The notes beneath the pieces were generated by a model. It searched no databases. It was given only the letters and a program-made list of their open reading frames with translations, and was not told the DNA's origin. 49,014 bases of DNA, taken from NCBI GenBank assembly GCA_013822855.1, contig PNLE01000006.1, forward strand, positions 1 to 49,014, given 5' to 3'. Made by a program: the position numbers and the translations under genes. This document shows, in pieces, positions 17,872 to 26,555 of the stretch (the first letter of the stretch is position 1; each line of letters starts with the position of its first letter). The stretch comes from Planctomyces sp. Its GTDB lineage: Bacteria; Planctomycetota; Planctomycetia; Planctomycetales; Planctomycetaceae.

Positions 17872-18866
17872 CGGCCGACTCCCTGCCGCGCGGGAGCCAA
17901 CTGATCGATGGACAGGGTGCCGTTGCCACCTAGCATGTCGAACTCATCCGCCTGAACCTGTTCGTAGGGTGTCAGGAGGGCGGCCATCGCGGCATCAGTA
18001 TCACCGCCGGGAGCAATCTCCTTGTGCAACCAATTCTCCAGCGACTGAATCAAAGGGCCCGCTTCCGCGTGCTCTTTCAAAAGTCGCGTCGATTCAGCCA
18101 GAGGCAACTCTTCCAGTCCCAAACGTCTTCGCCAGTACGCCAACAGCAATCGTTCGAGTTCGGCCAATTCCGTCCGCGTCAGCTCACCTCGTCGTGCCTT
18201 TTGAACGACCGGCCGCAAACGATCGGCCAGTGTGCGTGGGATCGGGGCCTCTTCGGCAACCAGGGTCTTGGATGATCGCCCTTGGAAGAGAATCAGCCAA
18301 CCGGCGACCAGCCAGACGATCGTGCCGATCATGATTAACAGGCGATACCCTCCGAGGCGGCCAAAGATCGACGCCGCCGGTGGATTCGGTTCGATCTGGC
18401 CCGGCGGCAGCAGCCCGGTGACTTCGACGGGAATCGGCGGCAACCCTTCCACGGGGGTGCCGTCTTTACGCCGGAGCCATTGGGTCAGGTCATAGCTTCC
18501 CGGCTCCAGTCCCTGGAAGACAAAGTCGTAACGGAAGGCCGAACCGTGCGGATAGACCTGTTCGATTCCCAGGATCAGGGGCGAACTGCGGTCGTCGATC
18601 TCGACCACCGTCAACTCCGAACCGGGCAGCACCACCTGCTTCAGCCGTTGTCGCATCCCGACCGTGGCGGAAGCCTGCTTCGCATCAACAGGCGTCGCCA
18701 CGCGTTTAACGTCAACATCTTTGGCTACCTCGCTCCATGCCAATGAAGAGAGGCAGGTTGCCACCATCAGAAAAGGTGGTGCGCAAAGCCCCAACACTCG
18801 ACGCAGGTGATGACCATGAGATCTCGTCTTCAGCAAAACAAGCGTCTGGTTTCTCCCGGCGATCAT
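17868..18866 (-). CDS. Single-pass membrane protein of the MoxR/Bat cluster
   Basis: The 332-residue product has a signal-like segment (LGLCAPPFLMVATCLSSLAW), a predicted beta-rich extracytoplasmic domain (about 60-165; LKQVVLPGSELTVVEIDDRS, FVFQGLEPGSYDLTQWLRRK), one membrane helix (LLIMIGTIVWLVAGWLILFQ, about 185-205) and a helical cytoplasmic end (LTRTELAELERLLLAYWRRR). Its place between DUF58 and BatA matches where DUF4381/BatD-type proteins sit in such operons, but I cannot confirm family membership by eye. Its start overlaps the DUF58 stop by one base (TGATG), which indicates translational coupling. Confidence 0.72.
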   Translation of the reverse strand: MIAGRNQTLVLLKTRSHGHHLRRVLGLCAPPFLMVATCLSSLAWSEVAKDVDVKRVATPVDAKQASATVGMRQRLKQVVLPGSELTVVEIDDRSSPLILGIEQVYPHGSAFRYDFVFQGLEPGSYDLTQWLRRKDGTPVEGLPPIPVEVTGLLPPGQIEPNPPAASIFGRLGGYRLLIMIGTIVWLVAGWLILFQGRSSKTLVAEEAPIPRTLADRLRPVVQKARRGELTRTELAELERLLLAYWRRRLGLEELPLAESTRLLKEHAEAGPLIQSLENWLHKEIAPGGDTDAAMAALLTPYEQVQADEFDMLGGNGTLSIDQLAPARQGVGR

Positions 18867-19726
18867 CAGCGGGCTCCCCGTGACAGGACGTTTCTCGCCT
18901 GTAGAAAATATCGCAGTTCATGGGCATAGGGCCGATCGATGTCGATTGTTAAATGATCGATCCCCGCACGCCGCAGGGTCTCCGCCACATTGCGATGCTC
19001 CAGCCATTTCATGCGACCATGTCCCGTCAGCAGTCTGCCGGTTTCCGCTTCCTGTCCACGGAAGAAGCCGATCCCCGGTAACCCACTTTCCGCCGGATCG
19101 CGCAACTGCAGGACAATGCAATCGTGCCGCTGCGCCATGAGTTTGATCGCCGGCTCGGCTTCGGGTTGGTGCAGGTCGCTCAAGAGCATGATCAAAGATC
19201 GGCACGGCAAACGATTGGCAAGATCCCCCAGCTTGGTGGCGATCGCGGTCGTCTCATCAAAGCGGTAGTGGCGCAGTCGATGCAGCCATTGCATCACCTG
19301 ATCCGCAGAGAGACTTGGCTCAATGTGGAACTCCCGCGAACCGACCCCGATCACACCCACGGGACTGGCGCGATCCAGACAGGCGAAGGCCAGCCCCCCC
19401 GCGATGAACAACGCCGTGGCGTATTTGCTGCGGGCCGTCGATGCAACCGTCATCGAGGCGGAGGTGTCGATCAGGAGGTAACACGGCAGCCGCTTGGGGG
19501 CTTCGTATTCCTTCACATGGATCCGCCCGGTTTTGCCGGTGATCCGCCAGTCGATCGAACGGATGGGATCGCCCCATTGATACGGCCGAGATTGGACATA
19601 CTCCAGTCCACTCCCCAGAAACGGCGAACGATCCGTGCCATAGCTGAGGCTATCCGCCAGACGCTTGACGGCAATATGGAACTGCCGACTGCTCAGCGTG
19701 TCGGTGGTCTCCAGGAATCCTTCCAT
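18866..19726 (-). CDS. DUF58 domain protein
   Basis: The 286-residue protein begins at ATG 19724-19726, preceded closely by a GGAAGGGGGG stretch; an in-frame start at 19774 has no comparable support. It contains the DUF58 hallmark region GSGLEYVQSRPYQWGDPIRS followed by IDWRITGKTGRIHVKEYE, and a VWA-like fold with LIDTSASM and later LIMLLSDLHQPEAEP. DUF58 proteins almost always sit next to MoxR ATPases and are thought to be cytoplasmic substrates or partners of the chaperone. The MoxR gene ends 71 bp upstream and the next gene overlaps by one base. Confidence 0.9.
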   Translation of the reverse strand: MEGFLETTDTLSSRQFHIAVKRLADSLSYGTDRSPFLGSGLEYVQSRPYQWGDPIRSIDWRITGKTGRIHVKEYEAPKRLPCYLLIDTSASMTVASTARSKYATALFIAGGLAFACLDRASPVGVIGVGSREFHIEPSLSADQVMQWLHRLRHYRFDETTAIATKLGDLANRLPCRSLIMLLSDLHQPEAEPAIKLMAQRHDCIVLQLRDPAESGLPGIGFFRGQEAETGRLLTGHGRMKWLEHRNVAETLRRAGIDHLTIDIDRPYAHELRYFLQARNVLSRGAR

Positions 19727-19797
19727 TCGCCCCCCTTCCCACTGTTTCAGACACACCGAAAAGGCCAATGCCAATTCTCAAACATCAAACACCCATT

Positions 19798-20838
19798 TCA
19801 AATCGGAAGCGGCTGTCCGTTCCTCACCGAGGGCGATTCCTGTTCCGACAGAATCTCACGCAAGACCTGTGGCGGAGTCAGCCCATCAGCGAGGGCCTCG
19901 TAGTTCAGACGGATACGGTGCAGAATCACGTCCTCAGCGAGTGCGAACAGATCCTCCGGAACGACATACGCCCGGCCATGGATCAACGCCCTGGCGCGGG
20001 CCGCCTTGACGAGGGAGATCCCCCCGCGCGGGCTGCAACCCAGCTCGATGTTGCGGTGGTGGCGCGTGCGGTCGATGATCTCGACGACGTGTTCCACGAA
20101 GGTATCGCTGACATGCACCTCGTTGACGGCCTCCATGCAGGCCACCAGATCGCCGATGGTGCCCACCTTCTCGTTGGCAAGCACATCAAACTCGGTCTGG
20201 GCGACGGCCCCCTTCTCCTCGCGGCGAACCCCCAGCCGCATGTTCCGCTTGATGACTTCCGTCTCATCGGCCCGTGCGGGGTAGCTCAAGCGATGGCAGA
20301 GCATAAAACGGTCCAGTTGCGCTTCCGGCAATTCAAAGGTGCCACTTTGCTCCACGGGATTCTGTGTCGCAATCACCACGAACGGCGCGGGGAGCTTGTG
20401 GGTCTCCTTGCCGATCGTCACCTTCCGCTCCTGCATGGCTTCCAGGAGCGCGCTCTGCACCTTCGGAGCGGCCCGGTTGATCTCATCGGCCAGCAGCAGA
20501 TTGGTGAAGATCGGGCCCTTGTTGGTGCGGAACTCGTTGTTCCGCTGATCAAGGATTTCGCTGCCGAGGATGTCCGAGGGGAGCAGGTCGATCGTGAACT
20601 GGACGCGGGCGAAATCGAGATCGATGCAGCGTGAAAGCGTCGCCACCAGCAACGTCTTCGCCAACCCCGGCACCCCCTGAAGCAAAACATGACCGCCGGT
20701 GAACAATGCGATCAACAGCCGTTCAACAACCACATCCTGCCCAACGACAACGGTCCCCACCTTCTGTCGCACATCGCGGATAAAGGTAAACAACGATTCG
20801 GGAGGCGTTGATCGACCGGCACCGTTTGCTTCTGTCAT
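19798..20838 (-). CDS. MoxR-type AAA+ ATPase
   Basis: The 346-residue protein carries Walker A GVPGLAKT (residues 55-62), Walker B LLLADEINRA (about 115-124), sensor-1 region VIATQNPVEQSGTFELPEAQ and the C-terminal lid with the LGCSPRGGISL motif. The length and motifs are those of MoxR family chaperone ATPases, which couple ATP hydrolysis to remodelling or metal insertion with VWA partners. It is the first gene of the cluster MoxR, DUF58, membrane protein, VWA, VWA, TPR-like. The ATG at 20836-20838 has GAGG about 12 bases upstream. Confidence 0.95.
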   Translation of the reverse strand: MTEANGAGRSTPPESLFTFIRDVRQKVGTVVVGQDVVVERLLIALFTGGHVLLQGVPGLAKTLLVATLSRCIDLDFARVQFTIDLLPSDILGSEILDQRNNEFRTNKGPIFTNLLLADEINRAAPKVQSALLEAMQERKVTIGKETHKLPAPFVVIATQNPVEQSGTFELPEAQLDRFMLCHRLSYPARADETEVIKRNMRLGVRREEKGAVAQTEFDVLANEKVGTIGDLVACMEAVNEVHVSDTFVEHVVEIIDRTRHHRNIELGCSPRGGISLVKAARARALIHGRAYVVPEDLFALAEDVILHRIRLNYEALADGLTPPQVLREILSEQESPSVRNGQPLPI

Positions 20839-21499
20839 GACTTCGTCAAGCCTCGATAGTCAAACAATTGAGAATTGAATCACTTGATGCCATCCCATCC
20901 ATTCAGACAAAAATCGGATGGCCGAGCGCCAAGCACATGCCAAATTCAGCGATCCCATAGCCTGCCATCAATAACAATTGATGCCATAGATCAACGTTCT
21001 GGCAATGTCGCGCTTTGAGTTTTGCGAACGTAATGCAGGGGAGTCCGCTTTCCAACAAGAAAGTACCCCTGGGACACTGTTTCAACTTGAATTAGTTGTT
21101 GTCGATATAAGAGGGCGGAAACGGCATGCGTGAATGTCCACCCCTGCCTCTCCAGTGAAATGCTCATCTCTTCGTGAAGGTCGAGTTGGGAACAATTTCG
21201 GCGGCCGACCGTCACAAACGTCGCAAATTCTGTTCGGAGTCGCAGGTAGAAGACCACACGAGAGCCGTCAGCACCATAGTGCGAGCGCACTGATTGATGA
21301 TCACGCCCCGTTAAAGTAGCGGCCCGAACTGGACGTTGAATCGCAGAAGGTCGTTCCGGGCTCGGCGGAACGTTTCTGAAGACTGGGGGACGGACCGGTC
21401 GTCCCTCGTTGAGACCGCGAACAGCAGGCACCGGCCATTCCGGATTTGTTTCCCGAGCTGGCGGCGACGCGGCGGCAATCTCCGGCGAGGCTTCCAAGC
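20839..21499. other. Long intergenic region between tRNA-Ser and the MoxR cluster
   Basis: About 660 bases, AT-richer than its neighbours, upstream of moxR. It should contain the MoxR-cluster promoter. The one frame that may be a gene (20991-21290, minus) is listed separately. I see no transposase remnant or repeat. Confidence 0.4.
20991..21290 (-). CDS. Small hypothetical protein (uncertain)
   Basis: From GTG 21288-21290 the frame encodes 99 residues with a reasonable soluble composition (SQLDLHEEMSISLERQGWTF, then SALLYRQQLIQVETVSQGYF, VGKR). The same frame runs further upstream through the tRNA, but that part is clearly not protein-coding. No family is recognised. The pattern of a helix, a basic turn and a beta pair could suit a small nucleic-acid-binding protein, but this is not evidence. 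No strong ribosome binding site is visible. It may equally be chance open sequence in a long intergenic region. Confidence 0.35.
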   Translation of the reverse strand: MRSHYGADGSRVVFYLRLRTEFATFVTVGRRNCSQLDLHEEMSISLERQGWTFTHAVSALLYRQQLIQVETVSQGYFLVGKRTPLHYVRKTQSATLPER

Positions 21500-21536
21500 A
21501 AACAGCCCGGCATCCTCTGGGGATGCCGGGCTGTTT
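21500..21536 (-). terminator. Strong hairpin terminator after tRNA-Ser
   Basis: A perfect 16-bp stem, AAACAGCCCGGCATCC paired with its reverse complement (21500-21515 and 21521-21536), encloses a 5-base loop. It begins 31 bases after the tRNA 3' end. Read on the minus strand the stem ends in GTTTGC; on the plus strand it ends in TTTTGTT, so it may work in both directions. Confidence 0.8.
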
Positions 21537-21567
21537 TGTTCGACCGTTGTGTCTCAGACATCCTGAG

Positions 21568-21656
21568 CGGAGAGGGCGGGATTCGAACCCGCGGTAGGAT
21601 TTGACTCCCACGCCGCTTTAGCAAAGCGGTGCTATCGACCACTCAGCCACCTCTCC
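21568..21656 (-). tRNA. tRNA-Ser (anticodon GCU)
   Basis: Reading the minus strand from 21656, the acceptor stem GGAGAGG pairs with CCTCTCC at the end, followed by discriminator G typical of serine tRNAs. The anticodon arm is CCGCT-TTGCTAA-AGCGG, giving anticodon GCU, which reads AGC and AGU codons. A long variable arm follows (class II), then the T arm GCGGGTTCGAATCCCGC. Length is 89 bases with the discriminator. The CCA end is not encoded and must be added enzymatically. Confidence 0.96.
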
Positions 21657-21873
21657 AGCACCGGCCGAAAAGTGGTCACTTTCCGCCGGTCGCAAAAGTG
21701 TAACGAAAAGCCGCGCCGTGGCAAGAGAATGCCCTTCCCGACCATCGGCTCCCGCGACATCTCGTGACGCCGGGGGGAGTTGTGTCGTTTCTCCGCCTGA
21801 TGGGGAGCGCCGTTTCGTGGCGAAAGGACAATTTTTGCAGCACGTGGGGCGTCATGAGACAACGCGAGCCGTG

Positions 21874-22650
21874 ATGTCCCTTCGCACAGCGGCACCAATC
21901 AGCGATACTTTCCCCCTCAAGAAGATGGGCGGCGGGACGAGGGGAGCGGGATTGAACAGCATCGCAGCAGTTTCTGAACAAAACCCCGCGTCCGGTCGTT
22001 GGACGAACCGTCTGGCCGTGCTGGTGGGGTTGGTGGTGGCCACGATGCTGGCGTTCTCCTGGGATCTGCCGATCGCCCGCTGGGCTCACGCCCACCCGCC
22101 GCGCGGCGTTGTCCGCGATTTCTTCGAAGCGGCGGAATATTACGGGCAGGCATTCGGAGCCGTGCTGATCATCATCACTGCGGGCGTCCTCGACCCTCTC
22201 AAAAAGCGGGTCATCCCCTGGCTCCTTGTCGCCGCGTTGGGTGCGGGGCTGACGGCGGATGTCGCCAAACAGCTGGTGGAACGCCAACGCCCGCGCGATC
22301 TGGAACTGACCAATCCCGAGGTGCAGGTCACCATCCGCTCGCTCCTCCCCATTCTGGAAGGTCGGATTGCCAGTCACAGTTTTCCCTCGGGACACACCGC
22401 GACGGCCTTCGGCTTGACCGTCGCACTGGCGGCCTGTTACCCCCGCGGAAGAATCTGGTTCTTCATCCTGGGATGCCTGGTGGGGATCCAGCGTGTGGAA
22501 TCGCTGTCGCATTATCCGAGTGATGTCTTCGGTGGAGCAGCGATCGGCCTGCTCATCGGCTGGCTGGTGGTCGATGGAAAAATCGCGCCCTTGCTGCGAT
22601 CCACTGCGACCACTCTCTCGGCTGAGGAACCGCCTCCCCGAGTGGCATAA
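21874..22650 (+). CDS. PAP2-family membrane phosphatase
   Basis: The product (258 residues from ATG 21874; ATG 21925 is an alternative) is a multi-pass membrane protein. It has the three parts of the PAP2 phosphatase signature: K-x6-RP in KQLVERQRP, PSGH in SHSFPSGHTATAF, and R-x5-H-x3-D in RVESLSHYPSD. These residues form the vanadium-haloperoxidase-like active site of enzymes that dephosphorylate lipid phosphates such as phosphatidic acid or undecaprenyl diphosphate. The catalytic face would be on the outer side of the cytoplasmic membrane. The exact lipid is not determined. The frame is open further upstream to 21718, but the extra residues do not look like protein. Confidence 0.85.
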   Translation: MSLRTAAPISDTFPLKKMGGGTRGAGLNSIAAVSEQNPASGRWTNRLAVLVGLVVATMLAFSWDLPIARWAHAHPPRGVVRDFFEAAEYYGQAFGAVLIIITAGVLDPLKKRVIPWLLVAALGAGLTADVAKQLVERQRPRDLELTNPEVQVTIRSLLPILEGRIASHSFPSGHTATAFGLTVALAACYPRGRIWFFILGCLVGIQRVESLSHYPSDVFGGAAIGLLIGWLVVDGKIAPLLRSTATTLSAEEPPPRVA

Positions 22651-22831
22651 CTGGTCGGCTCGGTACGACTGATCCTCTTCTTACCCCATTCAGTACCCAT
22701 TCAAGACCCACTCCCGATGATGGGAACTTGGCCCGCTTCGGCAACTGGGACTGCCCGCGAAGCGAATTTCCAAGTAAGCTCGAAGCTCCCTTCGCGATAT
22801 CCACGCGGATCCTTTCCCCGCTGTGATTCTT

Positions 22832-22835
22832 GGAG
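22832..22835 (+). promoter_or_regulatory. Ribosome binding site that fixes a TTG start
   Basis: GGAG lies nine bases before TTG 22845-22847. Another in-frame TTG at 22830 overlaps this site and so cannot use it. The FHA domain begins two or three residues after the chosen start. Confidence 0.6.
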
Positions 22836-22844
22836 CACGTTTCG

Positions 22845-24716
22845 TTGGCCAGTCTGAAGGTGATCAAAGGGCCGATTGTCGGGCAGGTCGTCGAGCTGAT
22901 CGAAGCTCGCATGATCCTGGGCAGGCATGCGACCAGCCAGATCGTGCTCGACCACCAATCGGTCAGTCGGCATCATGCCCAGATCATCCGCGAGCACGGC
23001 CAATACCGGATCGAAGACCTTCGCAGTCTCAATGGCACGCATGTCAACAACGAGCTGATCCCCGGCCCCCGCGAACTCCGCGACGGCGATGTGCTGCGAA
23101 TCTGCGACTTCGTTTTCGAGTTCCATTCCGGCCCCCTGACCCGCCGCATTCGCCAGCGCGACCTTTCCGGAAAATCGACGGAAGTCGAACGACCAAACGG
23201 CGAAGCCATCTCGTCTTCCGATCGGCCGGTGTTCGACAGCCGGGCGGCGAGTCGCCGGGCCCAGGCCCGCGCTGGCCGGGAGACGCTCTCGGCTGAACAA
23301 GACACCTTCGACTCCGCAGGTGAGGACATCGAGGGAAAGTCGTCGATCATCTCGACCCTCGACGCCGCCACCGGCGAGGGGATCCGGATCAACGTCAAGC
23401 CGGAGGTGAAGCTCAGCGCGATCCTCGAGATCACATCGGCCCTGGGGGGCGTGCTGGATGTTGAGGACGTTCTGCCCGCCGTGCTGCGCTCGCTGTTCCG
23501 GATCTTTCCGCAGGCCGAGTACGGCTTCTTCCTGCTGAAGTCGGAAGTGGAAGCCAATTCCCCGGCGGGTGAAGACTCCGGCCCGATGCCCAAGCTCGCC
23601 GTGCGGGCCACCTGGTCGCGCAGCGGTGATCAGCAGGAGAACGTCCCCGTCAGCATGACGATTATCCGCCAGGCGATGGAGACCGGTCGGGCGATCCTCT
23701 CTGCCGACGCCTCCGAGGATGGCCGGTTCCAGCGCAGCGAATCGCTGGCTTCGATGAAGATCCGCTCGGTGATGTGCGTCCCCCTCATGCGGACGCCGCA
23801 GCAATCGCTGGGGGTGATCCAGCTCAGCACACAGGATCTGATCCAGCCCTTCAGCGGCGAAGATCTCGAACTTCTCGTCAGTGTGAGCACGCAGGTGACG
23901 TTGGCTCTCGACAACGCGGCCATGCACGCCGCCGTCGTTCGCCAGCGGGAACTCGACCGTGAACTGCAGTTCGCCGCGCAGGTCCAGCTCGGGTTTCTTC
24001 CCTCGGGCAAGCCGACGCTCGGTTCCTGGAAGTTCGCCGATTACTACGAAGCCGCCCACAAAGTGGGGGGCGATTACTTCGATTACATTCCGCAACCGGA
24101 GAAATCGGGCTGCGACGAGCTGGCCGTCGCCATTGCGGATGTCGCCGGGAAAGGGGTGCCCGCCGCGCTGCTCATGGCGCGGCTCTACGCCGCTACGCGT
24201 TACCGCGTGCTGGCCGAGGCGAGCTGGCCGGAGGTGATGCAGGCCCTCAACCGCGAGATGACTTCCGGCGGCCTAGGGCACCGTTTCGTCACCATGCTGC
24301 TGCTGGTTCTCACGCCGGGGACGGGACTGGGGCGGGTGGTGAACGCGGGCCATCTGCTGCCCCTCATCCGCCGCAATTCGGGCGAAGTCGAGCTGTTGGG
24401 CCTCAAGCACTCGGGCATGCCACTGGGGTTGGCACCTTTGGAGACGGTCTACAACGAACTGGAATTCCAATTGGAACCCGGCGAGATGATCGTCATCTAT
24501 ACCGACGGCGTCACCGAGGCGATGAACATCGACGAAGAGATGTTCGGCCGCGACCGCATTGTCGCGCTGCTCAAGCGGCGGCTCTGGACGGCGGAGGATT
24601 TCGTCTCCACGCTCGTGGGCGAGATCGAAGCCTTCGCCGCCGACCGCTCGCAGCGGGACGATCTGTGTGTCGTCGCGATGCAATACGCCCCCGAATCCCC
24701 AGTGGCGGGAGGCTGA
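22845..24716 (+). CDS. FHA-GAF-PP2C (SpoIIE-type) protein phosphatase
   Basis: The 623-residue cytoplasmic protein has an FHA domain (about 3-90; LGRHATSQIVLDHQSVSRHH and SLNGTHVN, the phosphothreonine-binding residues), a low-complexity linker, a GAF domain (about 185-370) and a PPM/PP2C-type phosphatase domain of the RsbU/SpoIIE class (about 390-615). Metal-binding motifs are visible: KVGGDYFDY, AIADVAGKGVPAALLMA, IYTDGVTEAMN and RDDLCVV. It should bind phosphorylated partners through FHA and remove phosphate from Ser/Thr targets such as STAS proteins, under control of a GAF ligand. The start is TTG. It ends 10 bp before the histidine kinase gene, with which it surely forms an operon. Confidence 0.92.
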   Translation: MASLKVIKGPIVGQVVELIEARMILGRHATSQIVLDHQSVSRHHAQIIREHGQYRIEDLRSLNGTHVNNELIPGPRELRDGDVLRICDFVFEFHSGPLTRRIRQRDLSGKSTEVERPNGEAISSSDRPVFDSRAASRRAQARAGRETLSAEQDTFDSAGEDIEGKSSIISTLDAATGEGIRINVKPEVKLSAILEITSALGGVLDVEDVLPAVLRSLFRIFPQAEYGFFLLKSEVEANSPAGEDSGPMPKLAVRATWSRSGDQQENVPVSMTIIRQAMETGRAILSADASEDGRFQRSESLASMKIRSVMCVPLMRTPQQSLGVIQLSTQDLIQPFSGEDLELLVSVSTQVTLALDNAAMHAAVVRQRELDRELQFAAQVQLGFLPSGKPTLGSWKFADYYEAAHKVGGDYFDYIPQPEKSGCDELAVAIADVAGKGVPAALLMARLYAATRYRVLAEASWPEVMQALNREMTSGGLGHRFVTMLLLVLTPGTGLGRVVNAGHLLPLIRRNSGEVELLGLKHSGMPLGLAPLETVYNELEFQLEPGEMIVIYTDGVTEAMNIDEEMFGRDRIVALLKRRLWTAEDFVSTLVGEIEAFAADRSQRDDLCVVAMQYAPESPVAGG

Positions 24717-24726
24717 GCGCGCGGGC

Positions 24727-26514
24727 ATGTCGTATCGATCGATCAAACGCATGCTGGGCGAAACCAGCCTGGAGCGCAAGTGCCGCTTCCTGTTCGGCAG
24801 CGGGCTGCTCCTGCTGATCACAGGGAGCTTCTACATCTACGCGCGGCAGACGACCGATCTCGTCTTCCGCCAGAATCAAACCACCGCCCGCCTGCTTGTC
24901 GCGCCGATCGTCATGGAGAAGCATTGGAAGTGGTCCGACAGCGGCAACATCGGCACTGATAACGTCGAGCGGATGGCGGCGGAGCTCAAGCCGGAGGAAC
25001 TGAAGGACTACAGCTGGACGCTCCTCACCGCCGAACTCTCGAACCCCTCGGCCCGTCCACTCGACGGTGAAGGCCACATCGCGCTGGAGGCGATTCGCGG
25101 CGGCGATTCGGAGGTGATCAAGGTCATCCGCGACCGATCCCGCCAGCAGTACATTTATTACGGCGGGGTCTATGCCACCGAATCCTGCCTCGATTGCCAT
25201 CGCCAGCACAACAACAATCCCAAGTTGCGGGCGGGTGATCTCATCGGCATGGTGAAGATCTCGTTCCCCTTGGAAAAGACCCAGCGCTCCCTCGCCTGGA
25301 ACAACGCCATCCTGCTGACGACGGCCATCGTGACGGCCTTCCTCGCGATGCTCGCCGCCTATGCCATTGTGCGGTATGTGATCGTCAAGCCGGTGTTGCA
25401 CCTGAAGGATGTCAGCGATGCCATCGCCCGCGGCAGCCTCGACATGCGGGCCGACATCCGCACCGGCGACGAGTTCGAGGAACTCTCCCACGCCTTCAAC
25501 CGCATGCTCCGCCACCTGGTGACGGTTCAAGAGGAACTGCAACACGTCAACCACGATCTCGACGGCAAGGTCGACGAGCTCGCCCAGGTCAACCTGCGGC
25601 TGTTCGAACTCAACAAGATCAAGAACGAGTTCCTCGCCACAATGAGCCACGAATTGCGGACGCCCCTCAATTCGATCCTTGGCTTCAGCGAAGTGCTGCT
25701 CGGCAACCCCACGCTGGTCGACAAGCAGCGCCGGTACGTCTCGAATATCCAGACCGCCGGCAAGAACCTCCTCAACCTGATCAACGACGTGCTCGATCTG
25801 GCGAAGATCGAAAGTGGTCGCATGGAAATCCACCCGAGCGATTTCTCGATCTTCGATCTGGTCGAGCGGCAAGTGGGGTCGCTCATGCCGCTGGCGGAGA
25901 AGAAGCATCTCGAACTGACCAGCGATGTCTCGCGCGAGATCCCGCTCCTCTGGCAGGATGCGGGGAAGCTGCAGCAGATCCTGGGCAATCTCCTTTCTAA
26001 CGCCATCAAGTTCACTCCGGATGGAGGCAAGGTCCGCGTGCGGGTGGAACTGTGCGCGGGAGACCACTTCGCCGAAGAGACAGCCAACACCGGCACCGGC
26101 TCCATTGGCGCGGGCCTGACAGGCACTGGCAGCGCAGGCGGCAATGGCACTGGCGGTCATCGCTCGACCGAACTCGATCACTTCGCACTGATTGTGGAAG
26201 ACACGGGAATTGGCATTCCCCTGGAGGAACAGGAGCGGGTCTTCGAGAAGTTCCGTCAGGGGCAATCGACGCCGGGGCAGAAGGATCTGATGACGCGCGA
26301 GTACGAGGGGACGGGCCTGGGCCTCTCGATCGTCCGCGAACTTTCCCGGTTGATGGGTGGGGAAGTCCGGCTGCAAAGCGAATTCGGCAAGGGGAGCATT
26401 TTCACGGTGCTCCTGCCCCTTCGCGTGACCGCCTTAACGGAGTCGGAAACGATCCTGCCGCTTCCCAAGCTCGAATCGAACAGCAAGCTCATGCCCCGCG
26501 TGACCCGCAGCTGA
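24727..26514 (+). CDS. Sensor histidine kinase with haem-c sensor domain
   Basis: The 595-residue kinase starts at ATG 24727, 10 bp after the phosphatase gene. Order: membrane helix 1 (about 21-38, FLFGSGLLLLITGSFYIYA); an extracytoplasmic DUF3365/Tll0287-like sensor region (about 45-190) with a CxxCH haem-c site, SCLDCHRQHNNN, at residue 154; helix 2 (about 194-218); a HAMP domain; HisKA with MSHELRTPLNSILGFSEVLL and phospho-acceptor His near 308; and the ATPase domain with NLLSNAIKF, VEDTGIGIP, FEKFRQG and GTGLGLSIVRELSRLMGG. A Gly/Thr/Ser-rich stretch (about 452-478) is inserted between the N and G1 boxes. Haem suggests sensing of redox state or a gas. No response regulator is encoded nearby; the upstream PP2C protein may be the functional partner. 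Confidence 0.92.
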   Translation: MSYRSIKRMLGETSLERKCRFLFGSGLLLLITGSFYIYARQTTDLVFRQNQTTARLLVAPIVMEKHWKWSDSGNIGTDNVERMAAELKPEELKDYSWTLLTAELSNPSARPLDGEGHIALEAIRGGDSEVIKVIRDRSRQQYIYYGGVYATESCLDCHRQHNNNPKLRAGDLIGMVKISFPLEKTQRSLAWNNAILLTTAIVTAFLAMLAAYAIVRYVIVKPVLHLKDVSDAIARGSLDMRADIRTGDEFEELSHAFNRMLRHLVTVQEELQHVNHDLDGKVDELAQVNLRLFELNKIKNEFLATMSHELRTPLNSILGFSEVLLGNPTLVDKQRRYVSNIQTAGKNLLNLINDVLDLAKIESGRMEIHPSDFSIFDLVERQVGSLMPLAEKKHLELTSDVSREIPLLWQDAGKLQQILGNLLSNAIKFTPDGGKVRVRVELCAGDHFAEETANTGTGSIGAGLTGTGSAGGNGTGGHRSTELDHFALIVEDTGIGIPLEEQERVFEKFRQGQSTPGQKDLMTREYEGTGLGLSIVRELSRLMGGEVRLQSEFGKGSIFTVLLPLRVTALTESETILPLPKLESNSKLMPRVTRS

Positions 26515-26555
26515 TCTGTTTCTCAGAAGTCGTCAATGGTGCCATCCAGCACCAC

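Noticed and set aside
21301-21642. Open frames running through the tRNA-Ser gene
   Set aside because: They include the tRNA arms (for example the translated T arm), which are structural RNA and not protein.
24571-26376. Minus-strand open frame of 601 codons opposite the histidine kinase
   Set aside because: The kinase motifs are unambiguous on the plus strand. The antisense frame is a by-product of high GC at third positions.
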